From assembly GCA_002084535.1 (NCBI GenBank), contig NBLI01000031.1, forward strand, positions 1 through 14,512: a stretch of DNA of 14,512 bases, read 5' to 3'. The translations under genes were made by a program, and so were the position numbers. Below the pieces are notes generated by a model, which saw only the letters and a list, made by a program, of their open reading frames with translations, was not told the origin of the DNA and searched no databases. This DNA is from Candidatus Zhuqueibacterota bacterium 4572_119. GTDB lineage: Bacteria; Zhuqueibacterota; Zhuqueibacteria; Thermofontimicrobiales; Thermofontimicrobiaceae. Shown one piece after another: positions 7,871 through 13,915 of this stretch. Position 1 is the first letter of the stretch. Each line of letters opens with the position of its first letter.

Positions 7871-8629
7871 TTAGTCATCATCTAACTGTTCACTTACCAT
7901 TCCATACCTGCGTTCCCGTTGCTGAAAGGAGTGTATCGCTGAAAAAAATTCTTCTTTCCTGAAATCGGGCCACAAAACGTCGGTTACATATATTTCCGAA
8001 TAAGCGATTTGCCACAATAAAAAATTGCTGATTCGCTTTTCTCCGCTGGTTCGGATTACAAGATCAGGGTCTGGCAAATCCTTCGTGTATAATCCACTTG
8101 CTATCATGCCTTCATCGATATTTTCGGGAGAAATCTCACCGGCAGCGACTCTCCTGGCAATTTGCTGTACCGCTTGCAGTATTTCAAAACGGCTGCCGTA
8201 GCTCAATGCCAGGTTTACGATTAACCCTGTATTATTCTTTAATTCGTTAATCGCGTATTTAACTCCCTCCCTTGCCGAAAGCGGTAAATCTTCCAGGACT
8301 CCTATCATTTTCAACCTGACATTATTCTTCTTCAAATCAGGTACTTCACGTTTAACAGTTTGAATTAATAGCCGCCAGAGACCGCTGATTTCATTCTTCG
8401 GGCGGCGCCAATTTTCTTTGGAAAAAGTGTATAATGTCAATACATTTATACCCAATTCACCGCATGCCTCGACCACAGCCCTCACAGATTTTATCCCTTC
8501 TTCATGCCCTTTAAGCCTTGTCAGTCCGCGTGCTTTTGCCCATCGTCCGTTACCATCCATGATAATAGCGACATGTTGGGGAATTTTGCCGTGTTCAGTT
8601 ATTAACTTTTTGAGTTCATTTTCCTGCAA
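7871..8629 (-). CDS. uppS: Undecaprenyl (poly-cis-isoprenyl) diphosphate synthase
   Basis: UppS condenses eight isopentenyl diphosphates onto farnesyl diphosphate to make the undecaprenyl carrier lipid for peptidoglycan and other surface polymers; it works at the cytoplasmic face of the inner membrane. The 252-residue product has all the family blocks: MDGNGRWAK (24-32, with the catalytic Asp25), FSKENWRRP (69-77), RTSGEKRISNFLLWQ (193-207) and WPDF (220-223). The usual ALNYGGR block reads ALSYGSR (141-147), a mild deviation. The start is TTG at 8629, preceded by AAGGA; no in-frame ATG occurs before Met24, which lies inside the catalytic motif, so the TTG is well supported. It lies upstream of tamB and bamA on the same strand. 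Length is normal. Confidence 0.96.
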   Translation of the reverse strand: MQENELKKLITEHGKIPQHVAIIMDGNGRWAKARGLTRLKGHEEGIKSVRAVVEACGELGINVLTLYTFSKENWRRPKNEISGLWRLLIQTVKREVPDLKKNNVRLKMIGVLEDLPLSAREGVKYAINELKNNTGLIVNLALSYGSRFEILQAVQQIARRVAAGEISPENIDEGMIASGLYTKDLPDPDLVIRTSGEKRISNFLLWQIAYSEIYVTDVLWPDFRKEEFFSAIHSFQQRERRYGMVSEQLDDD

Positions 8630-8901
8630 CTTTTTTCCTTAAATCAATATTCATGTAATTAAAAAATTTTTCATGTTGTGTAAACTTTGTACAGTTTTAA
8701 TTGTTTACCCAAACTTTTTATTCATTTATTATACTAACCTTTTTTAAAAAAAGGTCATGAAATTTAAAACAAAATCAAAAAAAAGTCAAGCTAATTTTCT
8801 GAAATTTAGCAGCGCTCAATTTATCGGGACATTCAAGGCATGGCACAGTTAATTTTTTGTATTTTCATCTATTGATAACTGAAAAAGTATATAGATTGTG
8901 C

Positions 8902-8951
8902 TCATTATTTTGGGCTTCATAAAAAATGTCCATTTTTTATGAAGATAATGA
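8902..8951. repeat. Long interrupted inverted repeat
   Basis: A perfect 14-bp inverted repeat cttcataaaaaatg / cattttttatgaag (8915-8928 and 8931-8944) has only two bases between its arms. An outer pair, tcattat (8902-8908) and ataatga (8945-8951), extends it by 7 bp, with six unpaired bases (8909-8914) on the left arm only. In total 21 base pairs can form. The centre is too tight for a comfortable RNA loop, and no T-run follows. A DNA-binding site, a cruciform-forming site or a decayed element end are the options. Confidence 0.6.
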
Positions 8952-9020
8952 CAAAGGAAAACTGAAAGCTTTTTGTTGAAATTTTACCGATCATTCAATC
9001 ATAGTTTAACAACATTTCAT

Positions 9021-9058
9021 AAAAAAGCCCTCTGACTTAGACAAAAAAGCAGAGGGCT
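9021..9058 (-). terminator. Intrinsic terminator of the TPR lipoprotein gene
   Basis: Read on the minus strand, a GC-rich 9-bp stem AGCCCTCTG (9058-9050) pairs with CAGAGGGCT (9034-9026) around a 15-base loop and runs directly into a T-run (9026-9021). It begins 27 bases after the TPR gene's stop codon. This is a textbook Rho-independent terminator and separates the TPR gene from uppS transcription. Confidence 0.9.
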
Positions 9059-9085
9059 GATTTGCTATTATAAAACTATATCATC

Positions 9086-10270
9086 CTATTTCAAATGTGA
9101 CAGGTGTTCATCTATAAAATCACTTGATTTCATATAATTGCCTTCTTTGACTTCATCGGAAATTTTAAAGCACTGTTCGCCTTTTGAAGATTCTCCAGCT
9201 TGAACGTAAGCAACGCCTAAATTGTACCATCCCATTGATTTATCAGGCGCCAAAACGATAGCTTTTTCCAAATAGGGAACTGCCTTTTTATAAAATTCTT
9301 TTGCTTTTTCGTTATCTGCATTAAATTCATCCTGCGCCTTTACCAGTTGCTTTTCATCCATGTCGCGATATTTTTTGATCATAGTCTCTGCTTGCAGTAA
9401 GTAAGCGTTACCGATGTTAATATTTGCTTCGTAATCATCAGGCGCAAACACCAATACTTGCTCAAACCTGGCAATCGCGTTTTCATAATCATTTTTCTGA
9501 TAATACAACCGACCCAGATTAAAAATCAAATCTTTATTTTCCGGATCACTGGCGATTGCTGCTTCGTATGCCTGAAACGCTTTTTCAGAGTCGCCGAGAA
9601 AATCATAAGACATCGCTTTTTGGGCAATAGCACTGACATTTTCAGGTTCAATAACCAAAATTTTATCACAGGTTTCAATACACTTTTCATATTCTTCTGT
9701 ACTAATGTAAAGATTAGCCAAAGAGGACAATGCTTCAGTATCTTTGGGATTGATACCTAAAACAGCATTATAATTTTTAATTGCCTCATCCAGCTTTTCT
9801 GTCTGAACATTCGCGAAAGCCAGGTTTTTATAGGCTTCAGGTCGTTCAGCATCTATTAAGACACAACTACTGAAGAATTTTATCGCTTCAGGCATATTCT
9901 CTTCTTTTACTTTTTGCACACCTTTATTAAAGCTCATTCTCCAATATTTGTCTTTAAGAAAATTAATCTCGTTCTGAAATTTTGCATTGGGTGCTCCTGC
10001 CATCAATTTTTCAGCAGAAGCAAACTCTTCTACCATCTTTTCATAATCACCAAAGTGTCCGTACCCTTTTCCCAATAAAACATGAGCTTCAACATCAGCC
10101 GGATTCACCTGGACCGCCAGATGCAATTGCTCCATCGCCTTATCCCAATCATTTTGTTGATTAATATAAATTAGCGCAGATTCAACCTCTTTAGACCGGC
10201 AGCCAAAAAACAATAATCCAACCATCAGAACCAGCAGACCAATTGTCAGTGTTGAATAAACTTTTCTCAT
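9086..10270 (-). CDS. TPR-repeat lipoprotein
   Basis: The 394-residue product has a lipoprotein-type signal (MRKVYSTLTIGLL... to LLFFGC, with Cys24 as the likely lipidated residue; the lipobox FFG-C is not fully canonical). About eight or nine tetratricopeptide repeats follow, for example PADVEAHVLLGKGYGHFGDY, PKDTEALSSLANLYISTEEY, PENKDLIFNLGRLYYQKNDY, PDDYEANINIGNAYLLQA and PDKSMGWYNLGVAYVQAGE. TPR lipoproteins usually serve as protein-binding scaffolds at the periplasmic side of a membrane; the partner here is unknown. The start is clear: AAGGAG stands seven bases before the ATG. It is a single-gene unit with its own promoter (10319-10347) and terminator (9021-9058). BamD-like function is unlikely, since the protein is longer and not arranged as a five-TPR BamD. 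Confidence 0.88.
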   Translation of the reverse strand: MRKVYSTLTIGLLVLMVGLLFFGCRSKEVESALIYINQQNDWDKAMEQLHLAVQVNPADVEAHVLLGKGYGHFGDYEKMVEEFASAEKLMAGAPNAKFQNEINFLKDKYWRMSFNKGVQKVKEENMPEAIKFFSSCVLIDAERPEAYKNLAFANVQTEKLDEAIKNYNAVLGINPKDTEALSSLANLYISTEEYEKCIETCDKILVIEPENVSAIAQKAMSYDFLGDSEKAFQAYEAAIASDPENKDLIFNLGRLYYQKNDYENAIARFEQVLVFAPDDYEANINIGNAYLLQAETMIKKYRDMDEKQLVKAQDEFNADNEKAKEFYKKAVPYLEKAIVLAPDKSMGWYNLGVAYVQAGESSKGEQCFKISDEVKEGNYMKSSDFIDEHLSHLK

Positions 10271-10318
10271 CCTCTTTCTCCTTGAAATAATTTTTAGTAG
10301 TTAAATTATAAACCCCAA

Positions 10319-10347
10319 AATATAATTGAAAAATTGGTTTAAGTCAA
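10319..10347 (-). promoter_or_regulatory. Sigma70-type promoter of the TPR lipoprotein gene
   Basis: On the minus strand TTGACT (10347-10342) and TATATT (10324-10319) are separated by exactly 17 bases, each hexamer matching consensus at five of six positions. Transcription would begin about 40 bases before the ATG at 10270, leaving a short leader that contains the AAGGAG ribosome-binding site. Confidence 0.7.
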
Positions 10348-10678
10348 GTTTTTTTTTATCTTTTACAGTTTTAAGGAAAGAAAAAGTGTGAAAAACAATT
10401 ATGTCAATAACAAATTTGCTAATAATCGAAAAATTGATAACCTTTTATTTGGCACAAAAGGTAAGGATTGAGCCTGCGAAAAATTTTTAAGGTAAAGGTA
10501 TGGATTAAAAATAAATAAATTTTTATTGAGCGTCATTCAAATTTTCAGATTAATTTACAGCAAGGCTCTCCATTTTTCTTTACCTGTTCCTTGAAGATTT
10601 AAAAACAGACTATAATGGTCAAAACAATATTGAATGAAAATTTATTCCGGTTTATCCAGGACAAAGATTATAAATCAT
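10348..10678. other. Intergenic region between the glycosyltransferase and TPR genes
   Basis: These 331 AT-rich bases hold no supportable gene. The only structure noted is a 6-bp stem ccttttatttggcacaaaagg (10441-10461), weakly placed to terminate the glycosyltransferase transcript more than 200 bases after its stop; it is AT-rich and I give it low weight. Confidence 0.4.
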
Positions 10679-11794
10679 TTATCGAGTTTTAAAAGTAACA
10701 ACTTCTTCAAAAATTTTGTCATACTGTATGATCATTTTCTCCCATGAATATTTTTCAACCGCCAAACTTAAATTCTCCCGGTCCAAATATTTTTTCTCAC
10801 CCAGCATCACTTCCAGTTTTCCAACCAATTGTTCAAAGCTATCATAAAAGTAAGCAGGGTTATTTTCATACCGCATAACCTCGGGAAACGCCAGCCGGTT
10901 TGGCAAAAGCGGGTAGCAACCACAATAAACTGCTTCGACCGCGCTGGCGCCAAAAAAATCCTGGTTGGAAGTAACCGGGACTATATCCGCTTTCCAGAGC
11001 CAGCGGGCATATTCCTCAAATGAATCCGCGTATCCAAAATGAACAATTCGTTTACCCAATTTTTTTCGCGCTTCATCAAATTCAGCGGGATTATTGCTAA
11101 AGTTTTCACCCAAAACAGCGACTTCAAAATCAAGCCCTTTGTCTGCCATCACATACAACGCGTTAAAAAAATCGGCTGGATTTTTATCGAATTCCCAGCG
11201 GTGATTCCAGAGAATTAAAGGTAGTTCATTTCTCTTTTCCAGTTTATATTGATCAAACCGCTTCAAATCCAATCCCAGGTGCAGCACCTGACTTTTTGCT
11301 TTAATTTTGTGAATGTTTTTCATCCCCCGAAAATCAGGAAAATGTTTCAGCATTCGAGTCAATTCGGTCAATAAAGAATCCCTTTGAAACCCGGTATTAA
11401 AAAAAACAGCATCCGCGCAAAGCGCCGACGTGTAATTAATGAACCCATAATGTTTATCGCGATTTTGCTGAACATCGCGGTCCTCGGGCGACCAGGGATA
11501 ACAAAGCTGGTTCTCGTGAAAATAAATTGCTGAGGGAATCCCGTATGTTTTATCGCGGGTTAATGCCAGAAATGTTGTCAGATCAAGCATGTCCGTAGCA
11601 AGTATCAAATCCGGGCTTACATTACTTCCTAAAAATTTATCAGCCATTGTTATCGCGCCGCCGTGCATGCGCCATTTCCAAAATTGTCCGGGCAGGCTTA
11701 AAATTTCAATATCATGGCGGCTGTGTTTTTGGTAACCTTTTGCCCATGAAGCATGGGACCCGGTAAAATATGGTTCCACTATCAGAATTTTCAT
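10679..11794 (-). CDS. DUF3524/GT4 glycosyltransferase, tRNA-queuosine alpha-mannosyltransferase family
   Basis: The 371-residue protein resembles the DUF3524-GT4 family, whose animal member GTDC1 (QTMAN) transfers mannose from GDP-mannose to queuosine in tRNA-Asp. The N-terminal DUF3524 domain shows the signature VEPYFTGSHASWAKG (6-20), LPGQFWKWRMHGGA (34-47) and YFHENQLCYPW (91-101). The C-terminal GT-B half shows ILWNHRWEFDKNP (194-206) and a donor-site region FFGASAVEAVYCGCYPLLP (280-298) with Glu287. There is no signal peptide, so it acts in the cytoplasm. The start ATG at 11794 gives the exact family N-terminus; the ribosome-binding site is weak. It lies 57 bp downstream of the PPOX-like gene on the same strand and may have shared its transcript before the RAYT insertion. 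Family assignment is firm; mannose and queuosine as substrates are inferred from the animal enzyme. Confidence 0.87.
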   Translation of the reverse strand: MKILIVEPYFTGSHASWAKGYQKHSRHDIEILSLPGQFWKWRMHGGAITMADKFLGSNVSPDLILATDMLDLTTFLALTRDKTYGIPSAIYFHENQLCYPWSPEDRDVQQNRDKHYGFINYTSALCADAVFFNTGFQRDSLLTELTRMLKHFPDFRGMKNIHKIKAKSQVLHLGLDLKRFDQYKLEKRNELPLILWNHRWEFDKNPADFFNALYVMADKGLDFEVAVLGENFSNNPAEFDEARKKLGKRIVHFGYADSFEEYARWLWKADIVPVTSNQDFFGASAVEAVYCGCYPLLPNRLAFPEVMRYENNPAYFYDSFEQLVGKLEVMLGEKKYLDRENLSLAVEKYSWEKMIIQYDKIFEEVVTFKTR

Positions 11795-11851
11795 TATTTG
11801 CTCTTATTGTTTTAATTGAAAATTATTACTTGATTCTCAATTGTCAATCAA

Positions 11852-12319
11852 TTATTTTGGAGGGTCAATACTCACCTTGCCAGTTATTTTTTCAATCGTA
11901 ATTTCCACAATATTTACCGTTTTTGTATCTTCCAATGTTAAGCCGGCATAATCATGTCCTGTCGCGTACTTTTCCATAATCTCGTTCAAAATATGTAACT
12001 TCAATTTTTCATCTTTGACCTGCCTGGCTTTTCCAAAAACCAGCACACTCCAAAACCGGTTGGAAAAATTTTTCGCGTGTGGCGCCGGATACAGTTTTCC
12101 CAACCGGCTGACCTCAAAACAAACCTTTGAATTATAATTCAGGTTGTCTATTTTCTGTCCTTCAAATCCACAGTGAAAATAGATTCTTCCATCCATTAAA
12201 ATAAAATTAACAGGTGTGATATACGGCTGCAAATCCTTGCCGCACGTTGCCAGTCTTCCGTATTTTTCTTTTTTGAGCAGTTTGAGAGATTTTTGCGTTG
12301 TCATCCATTTTACGGGCAT
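11852..12319 (-). CDS. Pyridoxamine 5'-phosphate oxidase-fold (NimA-like) protein
   Basis: The 155-residue product has the small split-barrel flavin-binding fold: YGRLATCGKDLQPYITPVNFIL, then RIYFHCGFEGQKIDNLNYNSKVCFEVS, then SVLVFGKARQV. This arrangement is typical of the NimA-type branch, which binds a flavin or related cofactor and reduces small molecules; the true substrate is unknown. I choose the ATG at 12319 (MPVKWMTTQKS). A GTG at 12340 lies inside the inserted hairpin and adds only MPGTFSA, an artefact of the insertion. The first 53 bp of the gene are repeated at 13030-13082, where the original leader with its ribosome-binding site (GAAAGGAAG) remains. The present ATG has no ribosome-binding site and stands eight bases after a 15-bp hairpin, so expression is probably reduced or depends on read-through from the transposase gene. 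The coding frame itself is intact. Confidence 0.85.
   Translation of the reverse strand: MPVKWMTTQKSLKLLKKEKYGRLATCGKDLQPYITPVNFILMDGRIYFHCGFEGQKIDNLNYNSKVCFEVSRLGKLYPAPHAKNFSNRFWSVLVFGKARQVKDEKLKLHILNEIMEKYATGHDYAGLTLEDTKTVNIVEITIEKITGKVSIDPPK
12267..12319. repeat. 53-bp direct repeat, downstream copy (inside the PPOX-like gene)
   Basis: These 53 bases are identical to 13030-13082. They are the first 53 bases of the PPOX-like coding sequence, beginning exactly at its ATG. Together the copies bracket the RAYT unit and look like a long target duplication. Confidence 0.95.
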
Positions 12320-12327
12320 AGCTGAAA

Positions 12328-12360
12328 ACGTGCCAGGCACTTAAAAAGTGCCTGGCACGT
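12328..12360. repeat. RAYT-associated palindrome, 3' side of transposase gene
   Basis: A perfect 15-bp inverted repeat, acgtgccaggcactt (12328-12342) with aagtgcctggcacgt (12346-12360), has a 3-base AAA loop. It lies nine bases after the transposase stop codon on the minus strand and eight bases before the PPOX ATG. It contains a spurious GTG start for the PPOX frame. Confidence 0.92.
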
Positions 12361-12369
12361 CCTTTCAAG

Positions 12370-12954
12370 TTAATCCATTGTATAACAGCTTATTTTTTTC
12401 AATAAATCTTTAGGAGGAATATAATCAAGGACGAACTCTTCATATTCTTCAGCTTTTTCAAAATAGTTCTTTATAAATTCGACATCAACTAAACGCCCAT
12501 TCCGCTCACCGACCCACTCCTGATAATTCGAGTATCTCCAATCAGAAATATTCTTAACCAATGGATTTTCACCATCAATGGGATTTCTATGTATATATCT
12601 GCACAAATATATTAGATACTCGTTAGATGCTACCAGGATACTTTTAAATTTTCCTTCAAATAATGTTCCCGTCCGATCATACATTTTGTTAAAAGCCTTG
12701 CTATAACTATTAAAAACTGCTTGAATACATTCAGATATTGGAACTTCACTATTCTGCCTCATAAGAAAATGATAATGATTAGGCATGAGACAATATGCAA
12801 CAACACTAATATTATTTTGAAGAGAATATTTTTTCAATTTTCTTAGCAGGAAAAGATAATTTTCATCACTTTTAAATATCTGCTCTTTATTGATTCCCCT
12901 ATTGTATATGTGATAGTAACAGTCTTTTTGAAATTTCGTTTTGCGTCTTCCCAC
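12370..12954 (-). CDS. REP-associated tyrosine transposase (RAYT, HUH/Y1)
   Basis: The product is a single-strand DNA transposase of the Y1/IS200-like HUH superfamily. Key motifs are CYYHIYNRGINKEQIF at the N-terminus, the HUH metal site in YCLMPNHYHFLMR, the likely nucleophile Tyr in FNSYSKAFNKMY, and TGTLFEGKFKS followed by YIHRNPI. I choose the GTG at 12954, giving 194 residues (MGRRKTKFQKDCYYHIYNRG), because GGAG stands seven bases before it and the family usually begins just before this motif. The open frame continues to an ATG at 13071, but those 39 extra residues are read from the duplicated PPOX sequence and the hairpin (VPGTSKVPGTS), so they are probably not part of the protein. With that start, the HUH residues are His60 and His62 and the nucleophile Tyr84. 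The motifs are intact, so it may be active. Confidence 0.9.
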   Translation of the reverse strand: MGRRKTKFQKDCYYHIYNRGINKEQIFKSDENYLFLLRKLKKYSLQNNISVVAYCLMPNHYHFLMRQNSEVPISECIQAVFNSYSKAFNKMYDRTGTLFEGKFKSILVASNEYLIYLCRYIHRNPIDGENPLVKNISDWRYSNYQEWVGERNGRLVDVEFIKNYFEKAEEYEEFVLDYIPPKDLLKKISCYTMD

Positions 12955-12995
12955 TTCTGATCTCCATGGATATATTTTTTTTATGCTGGATTTTG

Positions 12996-13028
12996 ACGTG
13001 CCAGGCACTTTAGAAGTGCCCGGCACGT
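12996..13028. repeat. RAYT-associated palindrome, 5' side of transposase gene
   Basis: The same palindrome as at 12328-12360: acgtgccaggcactt (12996-13010), loop TAG, aagtgcccggcacgt (13014-13028). One position differs from a perfect match and would be a G-T/U wobble on the minus strand. It lies 41 bases upstream of the likely transposase start and abuts the 53-bp direct repeat. Read through in frame it encodes the VPGTSKVPGTS stretch of the longest open frame. Confidence 0.92.
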
Positions 13029-13029
13029 G

Positions 13030-13082
13030 TCTTTTTTGAGCAGTTTGAGAGATTTTTGCGTTGTCATCCATTTTACGGGCAT
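13030..13082. repeat. 53-bp direct repeat, upstream copy (orphaned PPOX 5' end)
   Basis: This is identical to 12267-12319. It carries the original PPOX ATG (13082) and sits next to its native leader: minus-strand GAAAGGAAG about eight bases before the ATG. Read in that frame it soon runs into the RAYT hairpin, so it now encodes only a broken N-terminal fragment. Confidence 0.95.
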
Positions 13083-13114
13083 TTACTAAAACTTCCTTTC
13101 ACTTTAATCTTTAA

Positions 13115-13143
13115 TTGACTTTCAATTAAAAATTGGCTATAAT
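13115..13143 (+). promoter_or_regulatory. Sigma70-type promoter of the DUF433/DUF5615 pair
   Basis: TTGACT (13115-13120) and TATAAT (13138-13143) are separated by exactly 17 bases, a near-consensus promoter about 50 bases before the DUF433 start. The spacer holds a small inverted repeat, caatt-aaa-aattg (13123-13135). Toxin-antitoxin operons are often autorepressed through sites like this, so it is a possible operator; that is inference. Confidence 0.75.
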
Positions 13144-13191
13144 ATTAATATTCAATCTTATTAAGTTTTGAATTTAGGGAGTAACTCTATT

Positions 13192-13494
13192 ATGGAACGC
13201 AATCATATCATAATTTCGCAGGGTGTTTGTGGAGGCAAACCTCACATTTCAGGGCACCGCATCCGAGTCCAGGACATTGTCATATTTCATGAAAAACTTG
13301 GTCTTTCCGTTGATGAAATAATCCTTCAATATCCAATGTTGACTTTTTCAGATGTATATGCTGCTTTGGCATACTATCATGATAATAAAAAAATTATTGA
13401 TAAAGATATTACTGACGAACATAAATTTTCTGACTCCTTTATTAAACAATACCCTTCTAAATTGAAAAACAAATTGCAAAAAACTTATGCCTGA
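13192..13494 (+). CDS. DUF433 domain protein, predicted antitoxin
   Basis: The 100-residue product has the DUF433 signature GGKPHISGHRIRVQDIV followed by LGLSVDEIILQYPMLTFSDVYAALAYYHDN, a winged-helix-like DNA-binding fold related to VapB-type antitoxins. DUF433 genes commonly precede a DUF5615 PIN-like gene and are annotated as the antitoxin half. The start at 13192 (MERNHI) is supported by AGGGAG ten bases upstream; an in-frame ATG at 13168 lacks one and adds only eight residues. The coding frame overlaps the next gene by eight bases (ATGCCTGA), the usual translational coupling. A near-consensus promoter lies upstream. The Lys-rich tail (KQYPSKLKNKLQKTYA) could contact the partner. The role is inferred from the family and position. 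Confidence 0.85.
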   Translation: MERNHIIISQGVCGGKPHISGHRIRVQDIVIFHEKLGLSVDEIILQYPMLTFSDVYAALAYYHDNKKIIDKDITDEHKFSDSFIKQYPSKLKNKLQKTYA

Positions 13495-13822
13495 TAAAGT
13501 TCGCTTCCATCTTGATGGAAACGTACCTTTGGCTGTGGCTCACGGATTAAGAAAGCGCGGAATTGATGTAAGTACGACTCAAGATTCCAATTAAATTCAG
13601 ACAAAAGATTCTGAACAACTAAATTATGCGGCAAAAAACAAAAGAGTTTTTGTAACTCATGGTAGTGATTTTCTTCGATTGCATCAAAATGGAATTAATC
13701 ACTCAGGTATAGCTTATTGCTCACAAGGCAACAGAACAATTGGGCAAATCATTAAATCTTTATTGCTGATATACGAATTAATGGATCAAAATGAAATGGC
13801 AGGAACTGTTGAATATCTATAA
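13487..13822 (+). pseudogene. DUF5615 PIN-like toxin, broken by an in-frame stop
   Basis: Reading from the ATG at 13487 gives VRFHLDGNVPLAVAHGLRKR, then GIDVSTTQDSN and a TAA at codon 36 (13592-13594). The same frame then continues to 13822 with SEQLNYAAKNKRVFVTHGSDF, NHSGIAYCSQGNRTIGQII and a MAGTVEYL end. This is a complete 112-codon DUF5615 gene interrupted by one stop codon; TTA to TAA would be enough. In addition the usual LDEN motif reads LDGN, and the usual THDxDF reads THGSDF, so two acidic residues expected at the PIN-like nuclease site are Gly, each explicable by a single A-to-G change. No Met codon suitable for restart follows the stop until the tail. I conclude the toxin is inactive while the upstream DUF433 gene is intact. 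A sequencing error could explain the stop but not all three changes. Confidence 0.85.
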
Positions 13823-13915
13823 CAAGCCAATCCGTACAATTGAGCCTTGTCAAATGCCACGCATTTTTTTATCAGCCGTACTTTGTCACATCAGGTACAA
13901 AATTTTCCAGAATCT

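Larger units (their letters stand above)
8630..9085. other. Intergenic region between the TPR gene and uppS
   Basis: These 456 AT-rich bases contain no gene I can support. They hold the terminator of the TPR gene (9021-9058), a long interrupted inverted repeat (8902-8951) and a T6/A7 palindrome accttttttaaaaaaaggt (8737-8755). On the minus strand a TATAAT hexamer (8733-8728) lies about 100 bases before uppS, but its -35 region falls in the T/A palindrome and does not match well. A second weak candidate is TTTACA about 50 bases before the start. The uppS promoter is therefore somewhere in 8640-8760 but not resolved. Confidence 0.45.
12320..13029 (-). mobile_element. RAYT (IS200/Y1-type) transposition unit with hairpin ends
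   Basis: A 710-bp insertion holds one HUH/Y1 transposase gene between two near-identical palindromic hairpins (12328-12360 and 12996-13028) and is bracketed by a perfect 53-bp direct repeat. Both hairpins share the core acgtgccaggcactt. REP-associated tyrosine transposases are known to travel with such palindromes. Classical IS200/IS605 elements do not duplicate their target, so the 53-bp duplication is unusual and suggests repair-associated or tandem-duplication insertion. The unit sits at the start codon of the PPOX-like gene, in the same orientation. Neither the divergent DUF433 promoter nor the gene's old leader is disrupted beyond separation from the gene. Confidence 0.85.

Noticed and set aside
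8737..8755. T6/A7 palindrome upstream of uppS as a bidirectional terminator
   Set aside because: Almost all A-T pairs with no real loop; too weak to be called a terminator.
12320..12340. GTG start at 12340 for the PPOX-like gene (adds MPGTFSA)
   Set aside because: These codons are read from the inserted RAYT hairpin; the duplicated copy shows the original start was the ATG now at 12319.
12328..13028. Hairpins as a two-unit CRISPR array or as intrinsic terminators
   Set aside because: Only two palindromes, 668 bp apart with a transposase between them, so no CRISPR array. They lack T-runs directly after the stem.
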